From NCBI GenBank assembly GCA_028095005.1, contig CM051460.1:64891676-64955675 (forward strand): DNA of 64,000 nt, written 5' to 3'. The DNA is from Rhynchospora pubera. Its lineage: Eukaryota; Streptophyta; Magnoliopsida; Poales; Cyperaceae. The position numbers and the translations under genes were made by a program. Below the pieces are notes generated by a model. It was given only the letters and a program-made list of their open reading frames with translations. It did no database searches and had not been told where the DNA came from. Positions 35,901 to 46,718 of this stretch are shown here, one piece after another; the first letter of the stretch is position 1, and each line of letters begins with the position of its first letter.

Positions 35901-38352
35901 TCTGGCAAGAAAAATTAAAAATTATTGCAATCTGTTTTCAAAAGTGAAAGACAAAATGATGCAAGAAGCCAAGAAGTCTAAATAAGTGACCTGTATGCCA
36001 AGAAGCTCAGTGGAGTCATGGGAATATGAAAGAATCTCAATCCTAGAAACAACCCCACTTGTCACTGAAATAGTATCCCCACCAATTGGGTACCCAACCA
36101 CTGCAACAGCATCTTGTAGAGCCGGCAATGATCCAAACTCCACTGGTACAACATCTTCCCAAAATTCATCATCATTTACTGTTAACATAGCTATTGGAAA
36201 GAAAAAAAACAAAAAAAATCATTTTAAAACTTTAAATTTTATTAATTGTCCCTAACAGGATACAAATGTTGGTAGTAATCGATCCTTAATGATTGTAAAA
36301 TTAACCGCTGCTTGCTTTGGTTTAATAGTCTTGCAAACATTAAGAAAAGAGAAGATTTGTGCAACTACTTAGAGAAACAGGACTTCGTCATTAAATTTTA
36401 AAATCTACATGCAAGTATATATATGACAATGGGCCTATATATGGTACGGATGTATCTCGGTATCAATACTGGAACTCCTGCATTTCGTAGTCTGAATGAT
36501 TAGGGGAAAAATGTTAGACATCCGTTTTAATCTGACTAAAACAGCAAATTTATGTGTTTCTAAAAAAATTTTCTCGTAATCAAGAAAAGACAATATGAGT
36601 TGTTGAAAAATAAACACCGACTCTTTGTCAACTTGTTGGTACCTATACATTAACATTAATTAATTCGTCTGTAGGTGATCTAGGACATAAAATTCATGCC
36701 TAATTATTTCTTTTCTTTTTATTTTAGATATGACCTTCTGGTGGTCCATGCCCAGCACTAATTTGTATTTTGTAAAATTTACAAACTAATCATATGCATA
36801 TGCTAATTAAGTTCAAAAGTCGTACAAAACTTTTGACTACAACCACTCTTTCCTTTACTAAATGCCAGAATTTTTTTTTTTTTTTTTTTTTGAGGGTAGG
36901 GTGGCAATGCACCACACCGGCAAGATTTTGTTTAAAAAATATATAAATGCCAGAATTTGCACACTTGCAACAAAAGAGAAAGTTAACACCATAACTACCC
37001 TCTATGTATTAGTGCATCCCAAGTTACAATCTGAATTCCAAAATGTTATAAATAAAGTCATCGTATTAGTGCATCCCAAGTTCCCAACCCAATCTGTGAC
37101 AAACGGAGACCCAATAAACATTCAAAGTCAACGCTAACCTAAATCTAACCTAACCCGTTCTTATTATCCGAATTTAATTGTGGAAAGAAAAAAAAGGTAC
37201 TTCACAACTAATTAACATGATTTCTAATTAGAGTTATGATATGCAATGCAGATTAGAGAGTCAAGACCTCAAGGTATAATAAAATAAAATACTAATTTTG
37301 TTAACGATTGGAACATTTAATTCTCTCTTACCAATATCACATTCAGTCCCAATGGCAAGAACAGTGGCAAGATACTTGGTATCTGAACTACGCTTCTTGA
37401 GCTTGACCTGAGTATAATGCTCAACTGAATGTGCATTTGTCAAAACCCTCCTTCCGCTGATTACAACGCCGCTGCTACTCGAGCTGTACGGTCTCTTCAT
37501 TTGCCATGGAAGAGAGAAGTTTGGCTCAGTATGGGTGCAGAACACCTTCACGACCGCATCCATGGAGGGTACCACCTTCACCCCATTATCCCGCATTGGA
37601 GGAGACTGGATAGGATCTGAGAGCAGCACGTCCGCAATTCCACCGCCATTAGCAGACTTGAGCTCATTGGAAAAATTATTTAGAGATACTATGCTTGGAG
37701 TCTTTACTTCACTCTGTCAATCATAACAAATTTACCACTTCAAAAACTAGCTAGCAAAGAACAAGATAAATATGGCTAAGATACCTTTAACATAAAAAGG
37801 CATCTTGCATGTATTTGGAGACACCAGTGGTTTTGCAACTATTAAACAGGAAGCAATAGAGGCACTACCAAATTACAAAATAATAACAAGAACAACAATA
37901 ATTAATTAAAAAAGAAAGATTATTGCATTTGTTACCTCGACTTTACTAATATCTTCTGTAACCTCAACCAAGGTCTCTGAATCAGCCCCATCAGATTGAA
38001 TGCAGTGATGCCTGCTTGACTGTTCAGCCTCCCCCAATGCAAGCAAATCACTGGAAGTACAAGAATATTTATTGATACCCTTTTTTCATACACATATAAC
38101 CAAAAAGGAGATGACATGAAATGGATTCATGCAAGGATTATTATTTTTTCGGAGGAGAATGCCAAAAGACATGGTGTACAAGAATTGAAATATATATGAT
38201 CGGTACAGACTGAGAATGGTATTAGCATGGTGGTATAAGCATATATAATTGGGTGCAAAACTACATCCATTTTGCCTACTATTATTAAATCACCTATCGC
38301 CCTGCATCTTGCAAACCTCCAGTGCACTGGTAATAGCTTCTTGATTGCTCAT
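32932..38352 (-). CDS. DEG9: DEG9-like (Do-like) serine protease, 11 coding exons
   Basis: Exons in coding order: 38352-38294, 38050-37936, 37713-37332, 36190-35991, 35631-35451, 35215-35024, 34836-34604, 34033-33938, 33784-33734, 33640-33536, 33057-32932. The frame is kept at all joins, giving 579 residues. The trypsin-like domain (about 108-310) has the triad His153 (TNAHS), Asp184 (ECDIA) and Ser262 (GNSGGPA). A first PDZ domain (about 335-420, DIILSFDGVNIANDGT) and a second PDZ-like region (about 487-545, FNGKPVNNLKSLV) follow. It ends with a typical DEG9-type tail (AMSDDLK). Plant DEG9 is a nuclear/nucleolar HtrA-type protease; the basic N-terminal signal usual for it is not obvious here. 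No transit peptide is clear. The intron after 33536 is GC-AG. DEG10 or an unplaced paralogue is a less likely alternative. The start is uncertain (see findings). Confidence 0.92.
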
Positions 38353-39530
38353 GGCTGATCGTAAGATCTTAATTAATTTTTCTTTCACAAACTTCTGGGT
38401 GTTTAATGAAATGTGCCTTTTCGTGTATCGGTGCAGAGATATAAAGAGGTCATGATAAAGGGCTTCAGGAGAACAAATAAAATATAATAGATAATAAAAA
38501 GAAAGAAAGACATAAGGAGGTTAGAGGAAATGGAAGAGAAATTTTCAACGGAAAACGTGTATTAAGCGATGTTGAAGATCAAAACAAAACAAAAAAAAAT
38601 AAAAAAGGACAACGACTTGACTTCTAAACAAATATTGAAAATGAATATGGTCATGTTGATCAACACGGTAAGCTCGGAAGGAAGAAGATTTGAGAATATA
38701 TGTTAGCAATTAAACAAAAACTGTAATTATAAGAATCCCTCCAATTAGGAAACCATGCATCTGATTTTTCCAAATTTAAAAAAATGTACCTACTAAAACT
38801 GCAGGCCTTCCAGTAATTTCGTATATCTGGGGACATGCACCTCGTGACCTCGCACTGGAGACTCCAATGAAATTAATTTTATCAGTATTCATTAACTATC
38901 TGTTATAATTGTGCATTTTTTTAAAATTTTTTTTGATAAATTAGTCTTTTCTAGTTGCGGCTCTGGTACAACCATCACACTATATATGTTACTGAAAAGT
39001 ACAGAGTTTTGACATATTTTTTTCAACGCATGCTCTGTATATTTCTTATTCATGGAGAAATTCATGTGGATATGTATGTTTATATTCATAACAGAGGTAT
39101 TTTGGATTATGAATTGATTGATTTATTCATCAGATTGTACAACATATATAATACAAAGTGTATAATAGAAAAGAAAATAGTAAATAAAGGAAACTAATCT
39201 AGCCTAATTAATTGGTTAATTACAAGATCTGTTGCCTAATTATAATACACGCTAACATATATATCCATGTCAATATAACAATTAACAAGCAACCAAACCA
39301 AAGTTCCCTAGCTAGCTATCCATTCAAATTAGTTCAAGCCATGATTAAGAAGCGAAACTTTGTCAAACGACATACTAAACTTATTTTTCCCTGAAAGAAG
39401 AACTTTAATTACTTTATGATTTCATTAATAAGTAATAACCAAAAGTTGATTAAAGGAAGCAATTACATATTATATATAATAAAAAAACGGTGCCTAGTCT
39501 TCAGACTATTATGAAGTATTGACGGGGTGC
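38353..39530. other. Upstream region of the DEG9-like gene
   Basis: The protease frame stays open on the minus strand up to about 38518 without an ATG. Beyond it the region is AT-rich. A small GC-richer island at 38778-38870 is readable on both strands but is not assignable. Confidence 0.35.
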
Positions 39531-39539
39531 CATTCATGA

Positions 39540-39722
39540 ATTGAGATCCAGTCCCGCGCGGGATCCTCCAGCGCACCGCTGTGAGCCGTATGATTTAATC
39601 TCAATGGCAAAGGGAGCCCCGTGCATGTAACCTGATTGATAGGCCCGAACCGTCCAAATCAGATCGGACAGTTGGTAAGCTGCGCTGGACGGTCCCGCGC
39701 TGGAGCAGAGTCGGATTGGCCA
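39540..39722. mobile_element. GC-rich MITE-like element with imperfect inverted ends
   Basis: GCGCGGGATCCTCCAGCGCA at 39555-39574 is inverted near 39686-39712 as TGCGCTGGACGGTCCCGCGC. The interior phrase TGATTGATAGGCCCGA is shared with the element pair at 40810-41186, so these are members of one family. Confidence 0.65.
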
Positions 39723-40809
39723 TTCATGCTCTTGTAATATTGATAGACTTGCCCCAACTTTTTGCTTCTTTAAATACAAGTGGTAGGAAGAAAATATCTA
39801 CTAGCTCGTTGAAAAAAATGAACAATTTCAAGAACTTTTCCTTTGTTGCATATATGATTTCTATATCATCTTCCATTTCATGCAATATTTTTTTAATATG
39901 TATATTTTAATTATGCCTTTCGTTTAATTTCTTATTATCTTTTTCTTTTCATATGATTCTCTATTTTATATTTACATCTGATTAAATTAACGATCAAGTT
40001 TTCTTCCTTTCGAAATCAAGAATAAACATAAATATAACAAGATAAACAAATTTTTTTTTGAAGAGAATATAACAAGATAAACAATACGACCTGACAAATA
40101 TATGTACAATATAAATTGTAATTGAGACAAAATATACAATTTTTTTTTAAAAAATACCTACCCATTCAAACAAATATACAAATTGATATTAACTGAATTA
40201 AGTATACAAAAAGGGGAATTTGCGTATTGAAACATAAATTAGAATTAAAACTATATTAAACAAAATAAGAAAAGAAATTCGTATCCGTTGGGACGTCAAC
40301 TTTATAAAATTCCTAATTTTTGACAAGTTAGTTGGAATGCATTTTGTGCCGAATAAGACCGTGACGCTAGAAGGCTTATGGACCGACCGAAAGGGTGCAT
40401 TAGTGATTAGACCCGGCCCATGCTAATCCTAACAGCTCTTTTTTTTCCACAGAAATGATAAATGAGATCTGCAGTTTTGTCATCCCTTATCATCACAAGA
40501 TACAAAATGACACATAAACCATACAAAATAAATAGACTATCAAAATGAACACTTACTAACAAATAAGTATTATCATCTCTTGTTCAAATTTTTATATGCA
40601 CATTCAACTTATTTTTATTGAATGTATATGTGTTCACTTTGATCACTATATATGTTCAACTTATCTATTTTATGTGTTCACTTTCTGTTTAGCGATGACA
40701 AGGAATGACAGTAATCAATTTCCCTTTTTGTTATTATTTTTTTGAAGTAAATCCTAACAGCTCTTTAATAACGTGGAGACTAGAGACTGAGAGGCTGACG
40801 GCCTCACAT

Positions 40810-41186
40810 CCTCTTGCCAACCTTAAAAAGGTTGATAGAGTGCTAACTTTTGATCTGAACCGTTAGATCTAAACTCAACAGTTAATGGGTGCCTCATGCA
40901 TAATATCAGATTGATAGACCCGAAAAATTTTAACAGTCGAGATTAGATCGAATGGTTCGGATCAAAAGTTGGTAATCTGTCAACATTTTAATGTTGGCAT
41001 ATTGCGAACTTTTGATCCAAACAGTTAAAGTTTTTATCTGAACCGTGAGATTTAATATCAACGGTTAATGGATGCTCCATGCATAATGCCAGATTGATAG
41101 GCCAGAAAAATTTTAATCGTCGATATTAGATCGAACGATTCGGATCAAAAGTTGGCACTCTGCCAAGTTTAAAAGATTGGCAGAGG
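40810..41186. mobile_element. Tandem dimer of a MITE-like element
   Basis: The outer ends CCTCTTGCCAA and TTGGCAGAGG are inverted copies, extended by 'gagtgctaacttttgatc' and its partner. Two head-to-tail interiors follow, near 40844-40966 and 41034-41150, each with CATGCATAAT, then AGATTGATAG and GAAAAATTTTAA. The halves meet at a small palindrome (TGTCAACATTTTAATGTTGGCA split at 40980-41001). Confidence 0.7.
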
Positions 41187-43910
41187 ATATTGGCCCAAAG
41201 ACTGAGAGATACAAATACAATGTTGTTTATCCTAAGCAATCAAGAGATTCCACATGGACATGGTGTATTATGTTGTGGCCTATTTGGATACAACACAGAT
41301 GGATGCGGACCGTTGGATGTTGGTGTTGTTAAGACTGCAGCGCTGAGCCAGCACCTCCCAATTTATTTATTTATCTAAGATATATATTAAATCCCGTCAC
41401 TACTATTCTTTATAATTGAAAATTAGTTTTCTTATTTTGTATAATTAAAAATAGTTTTCTCCTTTTGTTAAATATATTAAAAATAATTGTACCAATCATT
41501 ATTAAATTGGTGTGTTTGGCAAGCAGGCGAACAAGCTAGTTCGCAAACTAGTTTTGTTCACGCTACCCAAACTACGAGAAGGTTCCTGCACAACAACCAA
41601 ACTAGTTTTGGGTTCCCTCTTTTCTGCGAACATCCCACAAACCGAACTAAAATGCCAACGCTGCTGTACATCCCACTTGTTCTTATCTCTTGTTCACACA
41701 GCTTGTTCACATGCTACCAAACACATTCGGATGTGTTTGGAAGTGGAGTGAATAAAAATAAATAAGGAAATTCATGAATAAGAATATTGAATTAGAATTA
41801 GGAGAATTATTTATTCATGAATAAAAAGATGTTGTTTGGATGGTGTGTTGTGAATAAGAATAAGGAAAAAAATATAATAATGATTTGATTTTGTTTTGAA
41901 CACTTTGTCCTTATAAGAATGGATGAAAATAATATAATAATAATTTATATTCATAATAATAAAAATATAAAAATATTAATTAAAAAATCATTAAAGTAAT
42001 ATTTTAGATAATATTAATAAATACAATAATTATTATATTTATTATTTTAAAGTGAATAAATAAATTTATTTAAATAATTATAATAATAATAATTGATTCG
42101 AAAAAATGAGTAAAATAATACTAATAATATTAATAATAATATAATATTAAATAAAATACTAATTAACCGTATAATATAATAAAAATTATTAATAAAGTAA
42201 TTATTGTAATTATAATTATTATTATTATCATTATATAACAACAAGAACAACAATAATAATAATAATAAACCGTAAGATAAAATGAAATATATAATAATAT
42301 ACTGCTAATAATAATTCATGTTATAAAAATAATTGTAATTATCAACACAAAATTATTATTATTGATAATTAATATAAAACGAAAGTGGGGCCATTTTTTA
42401 ATCTTCTCTCTCCTCACATGTGTCCATTGACATGGGAGTCATTTTTTTTATTCTTTTCTCTCTTTTTTTCCATGTCCTATCTCTCCTTATTCGATCTAAT
42501 TCCAGCAAAATGATGGAATTTGAATAAGGTTGTGAATTACTTATTCGACTAATTAAAAAACTGTTTAGTAGCGACGAGAATGAGCTATTCAGGAAAACTG
42601 TTTTGGTGTTCAGAGTGCGGTGCGGAGCTTCTTTCTTTCTGGTTTCTTATCCGATCCTGATGCTGCCGCGCGGAATTTTAGGGTTAAACTGGCAGGTGGG
42701 ACCCGTTTCTTGCAACGTTTCGTGAGTTCCTAATTTCCTTTCCATTCTGTGACTCTGTCCTAATTATTTACTGAGATGCTTCGAATGTGATGAGCGAGAA
42801 TGCAATTCATAGAGCTTAAAGACTTAATTTTTGTTTTTTTTTTTTTAAACTTGTGAAAGACTTAAAGTTCATTAAAATAATGAATGAGTGAATGTAACAT
42901 TCTTCGAATAAGGATAGGAAGTTTGAAATAAAGATAATGATGGTTGATTAAAATAATATTTTTTAACTAATTTTAATATATAAACTCAATTGGTAAAATT
43001 AAATTTATTAATTTGTAAAATTAACAACAATTAAGACCATAGTGTAAAAAAAAAAGTCTATGCATCATGATAAACCACAAATTAAATTTGTAATATTCGT
43101 AATAACATATAATAATAATAACGCTAATAATATTTGTGATAGTTGTAATAAATGACGACAGCGATGCTAATTTCTTCCTTTCCTATCAGTGAAATAATTA
43201 ATATCAATGGTATATAAATTGTACCGTACTTTGTATGGAGCAGCTACAGCCAATTTAATTAGTGTTAATTAATTAATATGTAGAAAAATGGAGAAAGCTC
43301 TTACTTAATTAATATATAGAAAAATGGAAGAAGCTAGCACACTTTGCTTCCTAGTGTTAATTATTTTAGAAGACGAATAAAGAAAAATAAAAACGTTTAT
43401 GCATATTTTGGTATTTACTAGCAAACGTATGCACTCAAATGAGTGGGTAAATTTACATATGAGAAAATTTTACGTATGTATTATATCTCCAAAATGAAAA
43501 ATAATTATTATTTTAATAGAGTTTTCTTTTTATATTTGTCGTGTTTTTTTTTTCAAACATAGAGTCCACGATCAATCTAGCAATAATTTTTTTATTCTAT
43601 TTTGATGAGTACACAACTAATCCATCTAAAAAATCTTTTTTCTCTTGCTTATTTTCTCTCCAAAAAAAATATCTTTCTAATTCTATTCATCTTTCCTAAT
43701 CTGAAAATTTATCAAGTTCACTCTTTGCTGATATTGTCGCCACAGCCAGTCTTTAAAATCTCGACATTTATTTTCCTTAATCCCGAGGGCATCTTGGTCC
43801 AGCAATTTCTATCGATTTTCTTTCTCTCTTCGTTACACCCCGAATTGGGAGGGAAGATTTTAGCATAGGATGTAAAAATAGCGAAGGAAATAAATTTCCA
43901 TCTGTTAACT
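41187..43910. other. AT-rich spacer with element fragments
   Basis: 41503-41735 has ends GTGTGTTTGGCAAGC and GCTACCAAACACA, which look like MITE termini. 41860-42400 is extremely AT-rich (TAATAAT strings). 42560-43910 shows no gene. Open frames here are short and of biased composition. Confidence 0.4.
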
Positions 43911-44043
43911 TCTTTACTTCGGAAAAGTAGCTATCCAAACGGAGTAAAATAGAAATTTTCCTTCCCTTCTCCGATTTTCTTTCGCTTTCCCCAAAACCAA
44001 ACAGACTGTAAAGTATGTGCTTTGTGCTTCAATAAGGCACCTA

Positions 44044-44201
44044 GGAGCCGTTTGGATCGCTTAGGAATAGAAGAAATTTCCTATTCCTAGGCATAAAGTA
44101 TTGGAAAGTGTATAATTTTGTGAAGAGTTTGGATTATTTATAATAAATTTATGTCTAGAAATAGAAAATTTCTCCTATTCTCATATGATCCAAACAGCCC
44201 C
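44044..44201. mobile_element. Tourist-like MITE, 158 bp
   Basis: Ends GGAGCCGTTTGGATC and GATCCAAACAGCCCC, with the 3-bp repeat CTA on both sides (44041-44043 and 44202-44204). It is the same length as the clathrin-intron copy at 25358 and differs from it by scattered substitutions. Confidence 0.88.
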
Positions 44202-44602
44202 CTAGTGTCTTTTGCGTTGTTCAGTAAACCAATGCTTTTGTTTATAATCTTGAAGAATGATTCTCTGATTTCCTCGAGACTGCAAAATTAAAAAAATTTC
44301 GACAACATTAAAAACTACTGTTTACTTCAGTAGGTACAAGGAGCATTCCCAAATGAAAACCTTGCGAACCCCAACATTAAAACATAATATTAGAAATCTA
44401 TAACAAAACTGGTACTGCACCGATACCGGTCCCTTTTCAGATTACAATATCCACAACATAATGGCAACCCGAGCAATATTTCTTAAGCTATATACACAGG
44501 AAACAAAAAAATTAATGGTGTTGGCAGCACAACTAAAGTATCCAATTGGAATCCCCTGCCAACGCCATTGGTTGCACCGGCATCCAATATTTTTGGAACT
44601 AA

Positions 44603-44756
44603 GGGTGCGTTTGGATAGGTGTGGGAAGAAGGGAAGAAGGGAAGAAGTGGGAAGAAGTATTGGGAAGTGTGTAATTTTGTGAAGAGTTTGAATTGTTTAT
44701 AATTTTTTTTCTTCTTCTTCCTTCTTCTACTTTCTTCCAACAATCCAAACACACCC
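44603..44756. mobile_element. Tourist-like MITE, 154 bp, subfamily with GAAGAA-rich arms
   Basis: Ends GGGTGCGTTTGGAT and ATCCAAACACACCC, with the duplication TAA at 44600-44602 and 44757-44759. It keeps the shared core 'gaagtattgggaagtgtg', but the subterminal arms are GAAGAAGG repeats and their inverse. Confidence 0.85.
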
Positions 44757-45167
44757 TAAATTTTCAGAAACTAACGATTAGAAAAGATGAATAGAATTAG
44801 AAAGATATTTTGCTTGAAGAGAAAATATGCAGGAGATGAAAGATTTTTTAGGGCTGTTAGAGAAGAGGAGTTTTGGATAGGGACAATTTTGTCATAAAAT
44901 TTATAAAACAGTTTTTTATATTAAAAAATCAATTAAAATAGCTAACATGGGTATATTTCAAATTTCATATGGGTATGAGATTAATTTCAAAGATTTAAAG
45001 GGTAAATATCTAAATAAGAAAAATTTGAGGAGTATGAGACAATTTTGCCTAATTTAAAAGCAACTTTTCTTTTTCTATAAATGAATAGGGAGGTACTTGC
45101 TATATTAATCTCTCTTTGATAACCTAAGATAAAACTAGAACTACATAGAGATGGAGACACAGATGCA

Positions 45168-45345
45168 ATGAATGCAGGCGTAGAAGACGACGAGAGGGAT
45201 TGGGCATCTCTTCCGCCAGAGGTGCTCAATCTCATCGCTAAATGTCCACGTAAAATCTCTGATTTTGTTCGATTCGGCACTGTTTGCCAGGCATTGCGAT
45301 TCTCTACCCTTGTCGCTGACCTGCCTCCTCTACCACGCAAAATAA
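45168..45345 (+). pseudogene. Truncated F-box gene fragment
   Basis: A frame starting near 45168 (MNAGVEDDERDWASLPPEVL) has an F-box-like segment: WASLPPEVLNLIAK, then VRFGTVCQALRFST and ADLPPLP. This resembles the N-terminus of plant F-box/DUF295 proteins, in which Leu-Pro-Trp and a long C-terminal domain normally follow. After PPLP the sequence changes to repetitive DNA rich in GTTTCGTTT, so the substrate-binding domain is gone. An intact F-box protein would act as the substrate adaptor of an SCF ubiquitin ligase; this remnant of about 58 residues probably does not. Confidence 0.6.
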
Positions 45346-46130
45346 ATCATTCTGTTTATCGTTTCGTTTCAGCAACAGTATGGACTCTCATTCCGTTTAC
45401 CATTTCATTTTTAGAAACAAAATGGTATTGTATACCGTTTATCGTTTCGTTTGGACAGAACGTCCACGAAAAACGGTAAACGATATAATGTCGTCAGGTC
45501 TATTCATCCCCATTGAAAATCATTGACGCTCCTTGATCGTTGGAACTTGGACCGGATAATGAAATTCTAACCTCGCAAAAAAATGGATATTCCTCTTCGT
45601 AGTCAACATCTTTAGACTATCCAACGCCCAGTGGCGGATCTAGGAAAAATATTTAGGTGGGGCTGAGTTCTCCAATGAATCATTTGATCGAACGGTTCTT
45701 CTTCTTCTATTCTTCAGCCCCACCTTTGAGTACTCCAATGACAGAAAAAATTCGCCGGGCTAAAGAGGGACTCCAGGAGCTCGACGGCGGTAGGTGGGGC
45801 TCTAGCCTCACCCGCCCCAGTGGTGGATCCGCCCCTGCCAACGCCTATCTACCATATCTATAGCTGTCAACGGCAGAAGTAGGCACGTGATGCCGTTTCG
45901 TTTAAATGAAATGGAACAATTTGTGACATAGATAATTATACCGTTTTCTAAACGAAACGATACGTGGCACAGTTAATTATACCGTTTCGATCATTTCATC
46001 TTCATTTCAAACTGTTTTATGTGTAATTTCTGAAGTGAAATGGTTGATGGAACAGAAATCTGTTTCGTTTAATAAACGAAACGGTAAGTGACATGACTGA
46101 TTTTTACCGTTTTTCAAACGAAACAGAAAC
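45346..46130. repeat. Region of scattered CGTTTCGTTT-type repeats
   Basis: The words CCGTTTATCGTTTCG, GTTTCGTTTAA and their inverses (AAACGAAACG) occur many times at 45350-45485 and 45890-46130. They flank a GC-richer insert at 45630-45850 with the near-duplicate phrases 'cagtggcggatctagg' and 'cagtggtggatccgcc'. The arrangement suggests an unclassified DNA transposon that disrupted the F-box gene; no borders are proven. Confidence 0.45.
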
Positions 46131-46713
46131 AGCAGGGCCAATTCTGTGGTTTTTTACCACGTTTGACACCCCTATTCATATCCCCGACGGACCCAACTGT
46201 CTCTCTTCTTTCTTTCTCCAGTTTCCACGCTTCCCTTATTCTTTCTTCTTTATTGTCATTTGTCAACAACACCGCTGCCGCCCCTCTTGAATCTTGGCTG
46301 ATCGATCTCCGTCTCCACCTCCGCTAACTCTTCCGTGGACTTCGCCCAACCACACCTCCTCCTCCTAGCGTTTGCATCGTTAAATGGAATCTCTACCTTG
46401 AAAATGCACTCGCGCCTCCTTCCTTTTTCGCTTCTTCCTCATTTTCCATCGAAATCTATTACGAAATGCTTATTGAAAGAAATAACAAAAGAAAAAAAAA
46501 AGACAAATATGATCGCTTGGGGTTGGGGTTTCATGGTCTGATGGAACAACAACTTAAAAAAAATGTATTATTTAAAACAAACAAGGGCTGAATTGCAATA
46601 TCTATCGCTTGATATACACATAAAATGATATTTGAAAAAAAAAAATCAACGGTTGTACATCAGGCCAACGAATCAATGTCCTTGAGGGTCTACTTCGGCA
46701 TCTCATCTAAGAT
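46131..46713. other. Spacer between repeats and solo LTR
   Basis: Pyrimidine-rich, then GC-richer text at 46190-46450 that looks like an old gene leader, with only short frames. No gene recognised. Confidence 0.35.
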
Positions 46714-46718
46714 ATATC

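Noticed and set aside
38778..38870. GC-richer island readable as protein-like text on both strands
   Set aside because: It is under 100 bp, no family is recognised, and it has no firm splice borders; it could be an organelle or gene fragment, but this cannot be shown by eye.
41503..41735. MITE with GTGTGTTTGGC...CCAAACACA ends
   Set aside because: The ends look right, but the inner arms do not pair well and no target duplication is clear.
42047..42253. 68-codon frame rich in Tyr, Asn and Leu
   Set aside because: The composition simply reflects TAATAAT-type simple sequence.
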